Source of the DNA: Fimbriimonadaceae bacterium
GTDB lineage: Bacteria; Armatimonadota; Fimbriimonadia; Fimbriimonadales; Fimbriimonadaceae
Assembly: GCA_019454145.1 (NCBI GenBank)
Contig: CP075366.1
Span: 2,459,564 to 2,523,563, forward strand
Reading direction: 5' to 3'
DNA: 64,000 nt
Made by a program: the position numbers and the translations under genes. The notes beneath the pieces were generated by a model. That model was not told the origin of the DNA. It ran no database searches and worked only from the letters and a program-made list of their open reading frames with translations. Positions 7,637-16,673 of this stretch are shown here, in pieces (position 1 is the first letter of the stretch; each line of letters opens with the position of its first letter).

Positions 7637-9085
7637 CTAGAGGATTGGCGGTCTTCGATATTCCCGACCGAATGCTTGCTCAATTGCGTAGGATGCCTGC
7701 AAAAGCCGTTCGTCGCTCATGATCGGCCCAGTGAGCTGGAATCCAACCGGAAGGTCGTACGCAAGCCCACAAGGGATGCTGATGCTTGGGAATCCTCCCA
7801 TGTTTGCGGGAATCGTGCAAAGATCCAAAGCCTTCAACGCCATTTGGTCGGTAATCCCTCCCAGTGGCGGAGCAACGATTGGGCTGGTGGGGGAAATGAT
7901 AAAGTCGAGGTCTTTGTAAGCGTTCTCAAATTCCTCGGTCATCATGCCTCGCACTTGCTGTGCTCGGTGATAGTAAGCGTCGTAGTAGCCAGCACTCAAG
8001 GCATACGTTCCTACCATGATTCTAAGTTTCACTTCGTCGCCGAAGAGTTGCCCTCTGGTTGCACAGAACGACTCAACGTGTCCGGTTGACTCAATGCGTG
8101 GGCCAAACCGAACCCCATCGAACCGAGCAAGGTTGGAACTGGCTTCAGAAGGTGCGATCAGGTAGTAAGTGGTAACTCCGTAACGTATGCTCGGAAGAGA
8201 AAGATGCTTGACGATTGCTCCTTCTTTAACCAATTGGTCAACGCTAAGTTCAAAAACTTCTTTGACCTGAGGATCAATCTCATCCCCGAATAACTCTTCT
8301 GGAATACCAATTTTTAGGCCCTTGAGTGAGCCAGACTTAAGATCGTTGATTTGGATTTGCGAATCTTTGAGCGAAGTGCTATCGAGGTTGTCGTAGCCAG
8401 AAATTACATGGGCCAGCAAGGCCGCATCTTCAACTGACTTACCAAATGGTCCAATTTGATCCAAGCTGGACGCAAATGCAACTAATCCATAACGCGACAC
8501 CCGGCCGTAAGTTGGTTTGAAACCGACAATACCGCAGAGTGAAGCGGGAAAGCGAATTGAACCGCCTGTATCAGAACCAAGGCTCAATGCCGATAGCTCT
8601 GCTGAAACGGCTACGGCTGATCCACCAGAGCTTCCGCCTGGTGCCCGTTCTGTATCCCAAGGGTTATGAACTGCTCCGTAAGCGCTGTTTTCGTTGGTTG
8701 TGCCCATGGCGAACTCATCGAGGTTGGTTTTCCCGACGATGGTTGCGCCAGCTTCCTTCAGCTTTGTTACAACCGTGGCATCAAAAGGAGGCACGTAGTT
8801 ATCGAGAATCTTGCTCGCACACGTAGTCCGTACTCCGGTGGTAGACATGTTGTCTTTAAGAGCAACCGGAATCCCGGTCAGTGCACCAGCAGTTCCAGAA
8901 TCAAGTTGAGATTGAGCGACGTCTGCCTGAGCCAAGGCGTATTCCGCATCAACGGTTAAGAATGCGTTGTAGTGTTGATCTTCAGTGGCAATCCGATCTA
9001 AAAATGCCTGGGTGACTTCGCGTGCAGAGACTTCTTTGGCGTGCAGTTTCTCGGAAAGTTCAGATGCTGTCAGTTGGTGGAGCAT
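7637..9085 (-). CDS. gatA: Aspartyl/glutamyl-tRNA amidotransferase subunit A
   Basis: Amidase subunit of GatCAB, which converts Glu-tRNA(Gln) and/or Asp-tRNA(Asn) to the amidated forms. 482 residues with the amidase Ser-cisSer-Lys triad: Lys in GIPVALKDNM, the glycine-serine loop GGSSGGSAVAV, and the nucleophile loop DTGGSIRFPASLCG. Six nt separate it from gatC. gatB is not in the window. Full family length. Confidence 0.96.
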   Translation of the reverse strand: MLHQLTASELSEKLHAKEVSAREVTQAFLDRIATEDQHYNAFLTVDAEYALAQADVAQSQLDSGTAGALTGIPVALKDNMSTTGVRTTCASKILDNYVPPFDATVVTKLKEAGATIVGKTNLDEFAMGTTNENSAYGAVHNPWDTERAPGGSSGGSAVAVSAELSALSLGSDTGGSIRFPASLCGIVGFKPTYGRVSRYGLVAFASSLDQIGPFGKSVEDAALLAHVISGYDNLDSTSLKDSQIQINDLKSGSLKGLKIGIPEELFGDEIDPQVKEVFELSVDQLVKEGAIVKHLSLPSIRYGVTTYYLIAPSEASSNLARFDGVRFGPRIESTGHVESFCATRGQLFGDEVKLRIMVGTYALSAGYYDAYYHRAQQVRGMMTEEFENAYKDLDFIISPTSPIVAPPLGGITDQMALKALDLCTIPANMGGFPSISIPCGLAYDLPVGFQLTGPIMSDERLLQASYAIEQAFGREYRRPPIL

Positions 9086-9091
9086 CTACGC

Positions 9092-9382
9092 TTATTCCTC
9101 GATGATTGTGGGAACAATAAACAAGCCCGCTTTTGTATCCGCAGAATTCGCGAGAGCGGCATCTCGGCTCAGCGGCTGGATAGGAATATCTTGACCAAAA
9201 ACGTTTTGCATAGCCACTGCGTGTGGTTTTGGTAGCCGTCCCGTAACGTCAACCGCTTGGATATCTTCAAAGTGCCCCAACAGCGCGTTGAGCTTGCCCT
9301 GAAACGACATGAGTTCTGATTCAGAGAGTTCTAAGCGGGCTAATTTGGCGACGTGGCGCACTTCATCCAACGAAATCGACAT
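9092..9382 (-). CDS. gatC: Aspartyl/glutamyl-tRNA amidotransferase subunit C
   Basis: Small subunit that stabilises GatA in GatCAB. The start ATG at 9380-9382 gives MSISLDEVRHVAKLARLEL, the standard GatC beginning; an in-frame ATG eight codons upstream (9404-9406) would add MAKAIMNL, which no family member needs. 96 residues, ending FIVPTIIEE, close to the usual P.VIE. A TATAAT lies 7 nt before the chosen ATG, supporting this start and a leaderless message. Confidence 0.92.
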   Translation of the reverse strand: MSISLDEVRHVAKLARLELSESELMSFQGKLNALLGHFEDIQAVDVTGRLPKPHAVAMQNVFGQDIPIQPLSRDAALANSADTKAGLFIVPTIIEE

Positions 9383-9389
9383 TAGGTTC

Positions 9390-9395
9390 ATTATA
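9390..9395 (-). promoter_or_regulatory. -10 box of the gatCA operon
   Basis: Perfect TATAAT on the minus strand, 7 nt before the gatC ATG. No good -35 is seen at 16-18 nt. The position predicts transcription starting at or just before the start codon. Confidence 0.45.
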
Positions 9396-9417
9396 GCCTT
9401 AGCCATAATGAATTTAT

Positions 9418-11421
9418 ATGTCCGTGTGGGGTCGCCGTGGAAGCTATTCGGCTACTGCGTTTGTGGTGGTGTTCTTTGTTGTGCTTGCCGCCGTTGCTCA
9501 CCTGCTTCGCCCTTTTATTGATAAAGAAGCAAATGTCGATCTTGCCGAATCACCATCTGACTTTATGAGAATTGCTCGGTTCCAACCAGTTGAGTGGAAG
9601 GAATGGTCAGCCGAGACAATAGCTTTGGCACGGCGACGAGATCGGCCGATCCTTATTTATGCAGGAACGGTTTGGGGGGAAATGAGGCCAAAATTTGACG
9701 ATCTGGCAGACACACCAGAAGTCGCCGAGTTAATGAACCGCGAATTTGTGTGCGTGCGCGCTGATTCAATAATGCAGCCAAAATGGCGATCGGGCCCTTT
9801 ACAACTCCTACGAAATGAACGAGGAGACGCGGCAAATTTCGCGTTATTTGTGTTTGCCCCTGAAGGTCGTTTGATCGCGGCACCAAGCATAGAAGAACTT
9901 AGTGAAATGAGTGATTCCGGGTTTTTAGTATTCCTCCGGCGCACTTTAAACCAATATGCTGATCCGAATCCAACTCCTCTTCACGAAGAAGCAGCTAAGG
10001 AGGCGTTTCAACTGAGCGGCGGACTAGCATCAGAACCAGGTTCGCCAACTGCGTATGCAGATCGGCTTCTTTCTTATTTGGATCGAGATTTTGGTGGGTT
10101 CAAGAGCCGGACTGAATCCGAACTACTCCCAAGCGAATATGAAGTGCTGCTTGATCAGGGGCAAGTTGAGGCAGTGGCTGCTTCGATCACGAAGCTACTT
10201 AAACACCCAGTGAACGACGCTCTCTGGGGCGGTTTTTTTGAACGATGGCAAGGGAATTCTGAACATTCGATCGTCTTTGCAAAAACTGCGTATGGTAACG
10301 CAGGAATGTTGGCTGTTTTAACCAGGCTCGCCGTCACGACGGGTAGCCCACTCTTTGAAGAGGAGGCAAGGCGGCAGTTTGAATATGTGCTTGTTCGTTT
10401 TGCCGACCCAAAATCAAGCACCTATGATTTTGCGAAGTGGAAAGATGCAAAGAGATCCCCAAGGCATTCGTTTTCACCTAGAAGAATTCGCGGTTTGCTA
10501 AATCTGGAAGAACAAGGACTGGCGGTTAACGATTTAGGATTAGATGTAGCCAAAAATCCGCAAGCGATTCCCTTTTACACAAAACGCACTGAAGTAGCCA
10601 GCAAGTATGCGGCTTACCAAACCGTTCTTGAAAAATTAAGGGAGGCTGTTGCATTCCCAGACGAATACCAGGGAAATTTGGTGAGTTACGAGAGTCAGGC
10701 AACAGCCATAGCAAGTCTTTGCCGTAGTGCTCGATTGCTGAATGACGACACACTCAAAGCTCAGTGCGTGGAAGCGTTCGACCTCCTGAAACAGAGAGTA
10801 CGTAGCGGCATTAATGACGTTATCGCCTGGCCAGGCAACCAATCGACCGAGCCGGCTGGCTTTTCTTGTTATCTTCAATACGCATCCGCAGCGTGGGAAA
10901 TAATGTTGCTGACCGAAGATGAACAGTACGGTGAGGATGGCTTAGCAGTATTGAACCGAGGAATATATTTGTTTACCGATAACCAAGGTGGAATCACTTC
11001 AGGTCGACAAGAAGCATTACCTGCCGAATGGAATCGCGTTTTCGGTCCTGAAGTTCTGGATTTACTAGGAGCCTCAGCCGTCGGCGAACTGATTCGAATT
11101 GGAAGCTGCTATTCATCGTGGCTAGGAGCAACAGAGGAAACGAACCAAGTTAGATCAGCCGTAGATGTTGCGGTTAGCAGGAGCGGTTGGGTGATTGATC
11201 AAGTTCCCATTCGGGCTGGAGCTATGGCTCGGGCTATTCAATTTATTGAAAAAGGAACTCAGATCGGGGTTCCGCACGGAGCTGACTGGAAAGAATTAGA
11301 GGCTCGGTTCCCTGGCTACCAACAGGTTCCAAGGTACTCGTTGACTGAGGGCTACGCAATACGAAAGAGCGGAAACTGGTCAAAACCACTTAGTTTAGAA
11401 GAGCTACAACAAAGACTTTAA
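9418..11421 (+). CDS. Anchored DUF255/thioredoxin-like protein without CxxC
   Basis: 667 residues. An N-terminal membrane helix (about 10-30) is followed by a thioredoxin-like region and a long alpha-helical part, the order seen in the YyaL/SSP411 (DUF255) family. The segment WKEWSAETIALARRRDRPIL and later VAELMNREFVCVRAD align with that family, but where it has an STCHWCHVM-type redox motif this protein reads GTVWGEMRPK: both cysteines are gone. The C-terminal half (about 200-660) has the regularly spaced helices of an alpha/alpha barrel. Divergent from gatC, with 35 nt between starts. Probably not an oxidoreductase. Confidence 0.65.
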   Translation: MSVWGRRGSYSATAFVVVFFVVLAAVAHLLRPFIDKEANVDLAESPSDFMRIARFQPVEWKEWSAETIALARRRDRPILIYAGTVWGEMRPKFDDLADTPEVAELMNREFVCVRADSIMQPKWRSGPLQLLRNERGDAANFALFVFAPEGRLIAAPSIEELSEMSDSGFLVFLRRTLNQYADPNPTPLHEEAAKEAFQLSGGLASEPGSPTAYADRLLSYLDRDFGGFKSRTESELLPSEYEVLLDQGQVEAVAASITKLLKHPVNDALWGGFFERWQGNSEHSIVFAKTAYGNAGMLAVLTRLAVTTGSPLFEEEARRQFEYVLVRFADPKSSTYDFAKWKDAKRSPRHSFSPRRIRGLLNLEEQGLAVNDLGLDVAKNPQAIPFYTKRTEVASKYAAYQTVLEKLREAVAFPDEYQGNLVSYESQATAIASLCRSARLLNDDTLKAQCVEAFDLLKQRVRSGINDVIAWPGNQSTEPAGFSCYLQYASAAWEIMLLTEDEQYGEDGLAVLNRGIYLFTDNQGGITSGRQEALPAEWNRVFGPEVLDLLGASAVGELIRIGSCYSSWLGATEETNQVRSAVDVAVSRSGWVIDQVPIRAGAMARAIQFIEKGTQIGVPHGADWKELEARFPGYQQVPRYSLTEGYAIRKSGNWSKPLSLEELQQRL

Positions 11422-11477
11422 GAGGTCCGTGTTCTGGCGAACTATTTGGGATAGAATTGCCATTCCGTTAACCAAGC

Positions 11478-11566
11478 GGACAGGTCGCATAGTTGGTCTA
11501 GTGCGCCGCACTCGAAATGCGGTGAGGTGCAAGCCTCCGTGGGTTCGAATCCCACCCTGTCCGCCA
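11478..11566 (+). tRNA. tRNA-Ser (anticodon CGA)
   Basis: Acceptor stem GGACAGG / CCTGTCC, discriminator G, encoded CCA at 11564-11566. Anticodon loop CTCGAAA within stem CCGCA / TGCGG gives anticodon CGA. A long class II variable arm (GAGG...CCTC) and a standard GTTCGAATC T-loop confirm Ser. Confidence 0.96.
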
Positions 11567-11571
11567 TTTTA

Positions 11572-13020
11572 TTACTCAGGGGTTATTAGCTGTTTCCTTG
11601 ATCGCGAGCTTGTTATTAACCACATAAGTCCGATAATGGCTATAATCGAAACCGCCAATCCAGCATGAGTTTTCGTAAGAAAAGCCGCCGGCAAAAGGGC
11701 CACTAGCAGAGCAGTTGGCACGACCTGTTGTTTCAGCCGGAACCCTAACAACAATAGAGCTAAGAGAATGCCAATTGTAGTCGCCAAGAGCACCTCGACA
11801 TACGGAGCGAGGGCAGCAATCGTAAAATACTGTGCGCCAATCGTTGCAACTGCCAGGGCAATATCAAGTTCCTTAGCACGTTGAATGAACAAGCCGATTG
11901 CGACAAGAACTAATGCAATTGGAGCGAATCCAAGAATCTTGGCGAGCGTATAGCCAGAACCATCGGTGGCGAAGAATGAAATGCCCAAATTAGAAGCTGT
12001 AAGAACATTCTGCAGGTTCCAGCGGCGCTCGTTGCCTTTAGTTTGATAAGGAATAGAGGCCCCATCTGTAACTTTGAGCGGCATATTGGAAATGAACGAC
12101 AACTCAAAATCTTTTATCGTTCTTCGTTCGCTGGCGAAATCGTAATTGACATTTCGGGAGCCTTGGGTGGTGTAGTTCACATTTGCCGTCAGTTCTTGAT
12201 TTGGTTGTACTTCACCCTCCCAAACAAGCCAACCATTTTCATCAGGTTCAGTTACTGTTGTTCCATTGACCTTCAGCGCGAAGTTGGAAAGCGCACCTCG
12301 CTGATATGGCTGAGGAAAGACGAATCGCATGATTTTGGAGGTCGAAAATGTATTTTGAAAAGTATATGATCCGTCAAATTTGAACTCATAGGCTCTTGAG
12401 GCTGGCTGAGAGCCAGCTAGCTGATCAGCGGTAATTTTTACACGAGCTTTTTCCACCGGCACTAATACTTCATCTAAGCGAGTGACGGTACGGGTAACAA
12501 ATAATTCGTTTCCGCTTCTCGTGAAGACATCATTGAGTTCCTTCACATTCTCGGCCCCTGGATCACCCAAATAGGGCGCAAGCACCGAAGCTCCGTATTG
12601 ACCGATCTGATCAAAAATATCATTTGGAAGGCGCAATGTGCGAGTGTAAGATTTTTCTTCGCGGTAAGAAACCGATGGCCCGGATTGGAAAACTGGGCCA
12701 ATATCTTGAGCGGTTCTTGCATCACTGGTTTCTGAAAGTTTTGCGCGGATGCGAGCATTTGAGATCGCACTGACTGTGCCAAGAATTCGCGTAGTAGTGA
12801 CGACCAGCAAAATAATTCCGAGGAGCATTACCCCTTTGAAAGCGATTGGTTTCCATCGGTCTACAAGTTGCTGAGTTCGCTCGGGATTAGTTGCTGAGGC
12901 CCAAATCCAGCCAAGGCCAATCAAACCAGCAATAATCGAAAGCGGTATCGCAAACTGAACTAGCAATTTCAAAAAATCGATGGCCAAAGACTGAATAGCC
13001 CGTGATAGTTCTGTACTCAT
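11572..13020 (-). CDS. Polytopic membrane protein with extracytoplasmic domain
   Basis: About 482 residues from ATG 13018-13020 (a GTG ten codons upstream is possible). Two hydrophobic helices near the N-terminus, then a roughly 250-residue soluble part rich in beta pattern (MRFVFPQPYQRGALSNF, WEGEVQPNQELTANVNYTT), and five or so closely spaced helices at the C-terminus. The helix-domain-helix bundle order recalls CreD-type inner-membrane proteins, but I see no diagnostic motif. The gene's stop lies just past tRNA-Ser on the opposite strand. Confidence 0.65.
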   Translation of the reverse strand: MSTELSRAIQSLAIDFLKLLVQFAIPLSIIAGLIGLGWIWASATNPERTQQLVDRWKPIAFKGVMLLGIILLVVTTTRILGTVSAISNARIRAKLSETSDARTAQDIGPVFQSGPSVSYREEKSYTRTLRLPNDIFDQIGQYGASVLAPYLGDPGAENVKELNDVFTRSGNELFVTRTVTRLDEVLVPVEKARVKITADQLAGSQPASRAYEFKFDGSYTFQNTFSTSKIMRFVFPQPYQRGALSNFALKVNGTTVTEPDENGWLVWEGEVQPNQELTANVNYTTQGSRNVNYDFASERRTIKDFELSFISNMPLKVTDGASIPYQTKGNERRWNLQNVLTASNLGISFFATDGSGYTLAKILGFAPIALVLVAIGLFIQRAKELDIALAVATIGAQYFTIAALAPYVEVLLATTIGILLALLLLGFRLKQQVVPTALLVALLPAAFLTKTHAGLAVSIIAIIGLMWLITSSRSRKQLITPE

Positions 13021-13104
13021 AACTGCCCCCGTAAGTGCAAATACCTGCACTCTTGAGAATTCGGACGTACTGCGAGAAAATTCGTATCAAATATTTGGAG
13101 ATGT

Positions 13105-13146
13105 AATCACGAGACACCAACCTGAATAGGTTGGTGTCTCGTGATT
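13105..13146. terminator. Perfect 19-bp inverted repeat
   Basis: AATCACGAGACACCAACCT and its exact complement around a 4-nt loop GAAT. It lies after the S9 peptidase gene (minus strand) and before the membrane protein gene. No T run follows on either side, so it may act as a strong structured terminator, an mRNA 3' stabiliser or a protein site. Confidence 0.6.
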
Positions 13147-13162
13147 ATCTTGATCCCTGAAT

Positions 13163-16075
13163 CTACGGGATAGTGGGCGGAACTGCACCGCCGCCTTTCT
13201 TTGCTGGGATTTCGGTACCCATAGTTGTGCCTTTTTTAGATGCAGGTAAACCTTCACTCATCCAGACTGGCATAGGCGCACCTTTTAGGTAGTGGTCAAA
13301 GAATTGTCCGAGCCGAATACTGAGATCCTTTCGGTTTTTGCGTTGTACAAGGTTATGATCTTCGCCGTTGTAAACCAGCAACCAGCATGGCTTTTGTAGT
13401 CTCCAAAGTGCAGTAAAGAATTCAACGCCTTGCGTCCAAGGTACCGATCCGTCTGCATCGTTATTCATCATGAGTAAGGGAGTCTGAACCTTATCAGCAA
13501 AGAAGATCGGTGAGTTTTCGAGGTAGCGCAGTGGATATTCCCACATCGTTCCGCCGATCCGACTTTGACCTTGTTCGTATTGCAACTGACGCGCCGCTCC
13601 GCTTCCATAACGGATTCCGCCGTAAGCACTGAACATATTGCTGACTGCCGCACCTGCGCCCGCCGCCGCAAACATATTGGTCTCGGTTACCAAATAAGCA
13701 ACTTGGTAGCCGCCCCACGATTGTCCTTGGATTCCAAGTCGCTTAGGATCAACAAATCCCATATCAACAACTTTGTTCACGCCACTGACAATGGCTGACA
13801 CCGCGCTCTCACCCGGATAACCGACTTTGTATGTGATATCGGGCACAAACACGACATAGCCGTTGCTCACGAACCAAGCGATGTTGATGGTGCTCGCGCT
13901 TGGAGCAGGAGTTTGGTATTGGTGTAGAGAATCCGATTCCAACTCGTAGAAGTAGGTGATCATTGGATAGTCTTTGCCGTAATCAAAGTTGTCTGGTCGG
14001 TACAGTTTTCCTTGCAATTTGTCTCCATCTAAAGAAGTCCAACTGACAAGTTCAACCGTTGGCCAAACGTATTCGCTTGTTTGCGGATTGACATCTGAAA
14101 ACTGCTTGCCTGCTTCTAGCTTCGCATTCGTGATGTAGACGTCACTGTATTCGTTCACGTCTTGCTGGCGGTACATGAATACGTCAGCATCTTGCGCTTT
14201 AGACAAGGCAGAGATCAGTTTGTCTTTGAAGATCAACTTGGTTGGTGAGGACTTCTGGTTGAACGTGGTGATACCGTAACCAGAATCCTTGGATTTTGTA
14301 TCGAACAAGGCCACGTAAGATGGCTTGCTTCCATCAATGAACTCAGCTTCTGGGTCAACCGAAATATAGCGAACCGTAGTGTTCCAAGAACGTCCATAGT
14401 TGTTTGTTACGCAAATGGCTTTGCCCGGCTTGGTTACATCTAATGCCCAGATGTCGAATTCGTCATAAACGTAAACGACACTGTCATCTTTGTTCCAACC
14501 AGCCGTTCCGTAAGGGCCTCCACCAAAAGGATGATCATCTTTTGTATCGTAAATGGGATACGGGAAACGGTCATCCATATTAGTTCTCGCTCCCGTATTG
14601 GGATCAATCAAGAAAGACTCTTTTGTTTTCGAATCAAATCCTACGATCCAGCGACCAGTTGGACTGAAGAATAAATTCCCGTAAAAGTTTTTGTAAAGGA
14701 GTTTTGTTGCTCCAGTTCTGAGATCAACAAGATAGTTGTCATCGGGTGTTATGCCTGCGCCACTCGAAAGTGCCTTTGTCCAGATGCCCCAATTTCCGTT
14801 AAGGTCTCGTGGAACGCTAACGGAATCCACTTCAGGGGTTTCGATTTGGACAATCGAATTCGTCGAAAGCGTGTAGAGTGCATCGTAAGTCTTGCTACGA
14901 GCGGCGTTAGCTCTCAAAAGCTGTTCAGGCTGAAGTTCAACGTCTTGCCAACTCCAAATATCCAAGCTGACTTTTTCATCTTCGGGAACCTCTTCCTTCT
15001 TTTCGTCAGATGGTTTTTCAACTGTTGAGAACATCAGGCGGTCGCCTGCTTTGCTCCATCGCAAAGTACTGCTGGAAGGCACATACCATCCCTTAGGAAT
15101 GCCCTTATCTCCTTCATGAGCAATCCGCTTGGCGGCACCGCCGCTGGTTTCCGCGATATAAATCGAAAAGCTTGGTTTTTCGCTAGCGTAGTCATCCTTG
15201 TCGGTGAGAATAGCTATGCGTTTTTCGCCGTCGCTCAGGCTGATTCGGGTGTATTGAGCAAGTCCTTCGATAATGGCTCGCTTGTTTTTAGAGGCGAAAT
15301 CGTAGACGTAAACACCATGACCTTCAACGCCCTTTGGTGTGGAATTGTAAAAAAGTTTTGTGCCTTTTTCGTCGGTGTCCGAAGCACCGACGTTTTCCAT
15401 TTTGGTTTCTTCACCAGTGGATAGATTCCGGATGACGATTGCTGCGCCGTCTCCATGTCCCTTTTTCTTTTTCGGGTCTTCTTTTTTGGGTTCCTCCTGC
15501 TTAGCTTGGCTCGGCGCTGGAATGGTTGAATCAGTGGTTGCTCTATCTGTAATCGAGTCTGTTGGAGGTTTTGGCGGATCAGCTTTTGCTGGTTCCGGTT
15601 TAGGTGCTTCTGGTCGGTAGATGATCCAATTCGATCCCTTAGGAGCAAGCGAATAAGACGTCACCCGTTCCAAAACAGTTTGCTCCCCAGTCGCCAAATT
15701 GAGAATGACTAACGAGTTCTTTGGACGATCTTCTGGCTTTACTTTATCGCGAGTTGCTTTGAGTGTTTCAGCCCGTGTGGGAATGATGGTTGCAATGAGG
15801 AATTTGGAATCTTCTGTGATGCGAATGTTCGTAGCTCGATCAATTTTGTAAACCTTAGAGCCATCCGTTGATTTGATCTCAGTGACACTGTCTCCTTCTT
15901 GTGGATTGATGGAGTAAACGAGCCATTTGCCGTTATTGGAAAGTTGGGCTCCACCCAGGGATTTCCAAGAATCGTAGACGTCGTGGGTGAGAACTTTCTT
16001 TTGCGCGGTAACTACACATAGCGAAAGAATCGCCGCGAAGGTGAGACCGATGATTCGGGATGAAATGCGTTTCAT
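13163..16075 (-). CDS. Exported S9 prolyl oligopeptidase-family peptidase
   Basis: 970 residues. An N-terminal signal peptide (MKRISSRIIGLTFAAILSLC...) suggests a periplasmic enzyme. The first 650 residues have TolB/WD-like propeller repeats (NGKWLVYSINPQEGD, TGRWIVGFDSKTKES), with a low-complexity Pro/Lys/Asp insert around 150-210. The C-terminal alpha/beta hydrolase domain carries nucleophile Ser in GQSWGGYQ (about residue 785), Asp in NNDADGSVPW and His in GEDHNLVQ: a complete catalytic triad. Acylaminoacyl- or dipeptidyl-peptidase activity is likely; exact specificity unknown. Flanked by the long inverted repeat at 13105-13146. Confidence 0.9.
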   Translation of the reverse strand: MKRISSRIIGLTFAAILSLCVVTAQKKVLTHDVYDSWKSLGGAQLSNNGKWLVYSINPQEGDSVTEIKSTDGSKVYKIDRATNIRITEDSKFLIATIIPTRAETLKATRDKVKPEDRPKNSLVILNLATGEQTVLERVTSYSLAPKGSNWIIYRPEAPKPEPAKADPPKPPTDSITDRATTDSTIPAPSQAKQEEPKKEDPKKKKGHGDGAAIVIRNLSTGEETKMENVGASDTDEKGTKLFYNSTPKGVEGHGVYVYDFASKNKRAIIEGLAQYTRISLSDGEKRIAILTDKDDYASEKPSFSIYIAETSGGAAKRIAHEGDKGIPKGWYVPSSSTLRWSKAGDRLMFSTVEKPSDEKKEEVPEDEKVSLDIWSWQDVELQPEQLLRANAARSKTYDALYTLSTNSIVQIETPEVDSVSVPRDLNGNWGIWTKALSSGAGITPDDNYLVDLRTGATKLLYKNFYGNLFFSPTGRWIVGFDSKTKESFLIDPNTGARTNMDDRFPYPIYDTKDDHPFGGGPYGTAGWNKDDSVVYVYDEFDIWALDVTKPGKAICVTNNYGRSWNTTVRYISVDPEAEFIDGSKPSYVALFDTKSKDSGYGITTFNQKSSPTKLIFKDKLISALSKAQDADVFMYRQQDVNEYSDVYITNAKLEAGKQFSDVNPQTSEYVWPTVELVSWTSLDGDKLQGKLYRPDNFDYGKDYPMITYFYELESDSLHQYQTPAPSASTINIAWFVSNGYVVFVPDITYKVGYPGESAVSAIVSGVNKVVDMGFVDPKRLGIQGQSWGGYQVAYLVTETNMFAAAGAGAAVSNMFSAYGGIRYGSGAARQLQYEQGQSRIGGTMWEYPLRYLENSPIFFADKVQTPLLMMNNDADGSVPWTQGVEFFTALWRLQKPCWLLVYNGEDHNLVQRKNRKDLSIRLGQFFDHYLKGAPMPVWMSEGLPASKKGTTMGTEIPAKKGGGAVPPTIP

Positions 16076-16178
16076 AAGGATTCCACGTTCAATTTGTCGA
16101 AGGGAAATTCATGTTACCCATGCCTTAGGCTGGAATTAAAAAGACTAAGCGAATAAACGGTATAAGATAAAAGACAAA

Positions 16179-16208
16179 AGCGGCGAGGATTGAACTAACC
16201 TCGCCGCT
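16179..16208 (-). terminator. Terminator hairpin after the DUF4870 gene
   Basis: 10-bp perfect stem AGCGGCGAGG / CCTCGCCGCT with a 10-nt loop, followed on the minus strand by TTTTGTCTTTTATC. It lies 15 nt past the stop of the DUF4870 gene. Confidence 0.75.
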
Positions 16209-16223
16209 GAATATTTCGAGAAA

Positions 16224-16595
16224 TTACGGGCCGATTGACTTTTTGGCAAAGTCGCCAGCGATTGGCAACGCATACCATTGCCCTTCGTTGGCTTTAATCG
16301 CAGCATTAATTTGGAAAATAAGTGCCGCAATTGCACCAATTGCCAGTGGAATCAATGACAGGAAGCATGTGAATGGACTAATCGTAAGCAAAACAGCCGC
16401 ACTCACACCTAAAATGATTTGGAAGATTAGTGATTGCAAAGCGTGATAGCCAACGAATTTAGAACCATCCTTTTTCATTAAATAAATGACGAGAGGGACA
16501 ATCCACCCTCCGACCGCCGCTGTAATCAATCCTAAAACGAGCGGGCCAATATGAGCAATCATCGCTAACTGTTTTTCTTCTGACGTTGGTTCCAT
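16224..16595 (-). CDS. DUF4870 (Tic20-like) membrane protein
   Basis: 123 residues. The beginning EEKQLAMIAHIGPLVLGLIT and the segment KKDGSKFVGYHALQSLIFQI match the DUF4870 family, small proteins with three to four membrane helices distantly related to Tic20. Helices at about 12-40, 55-75 and 78-100. Role unknown in any organism. Monocistronic and divergent from ppk2. Confidence 0.85.
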   Translation of the reverse strand: MEPTSEEKQLAMIAHIGPLVLGLITAAVGGWIVPLVIYLMKKDGSKFVGYHALQSLIFQIILGVSAAVLLTISPFTCFLSLIPLAIGAIAALIFQINAAIKANEGQWYALPIAGDFAKKSIGP

Positions 16596-16673
16596 AATTC
16601 TGTGGTTCCTTACGGAGTGAAAGTGTAACAGGATTTGATGGCCTATGGTTACTTTTCGTGACAGAATTTAGAA

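Noticed and set aside
7631-8089. Plus-strand ORFs across gatA, such as the 152-aa frame
   Set aside because: gatA on the minus strand has complete catalytic motifs and explains the coding potential.
11429-11668. A 79-aa plus-strand ORF (MFWRTIWDRIAIPLTK...)
   Set aside because: It runs through tRNA-Ser; the protein looks like the translation of tRNA sequence and has no independent support.
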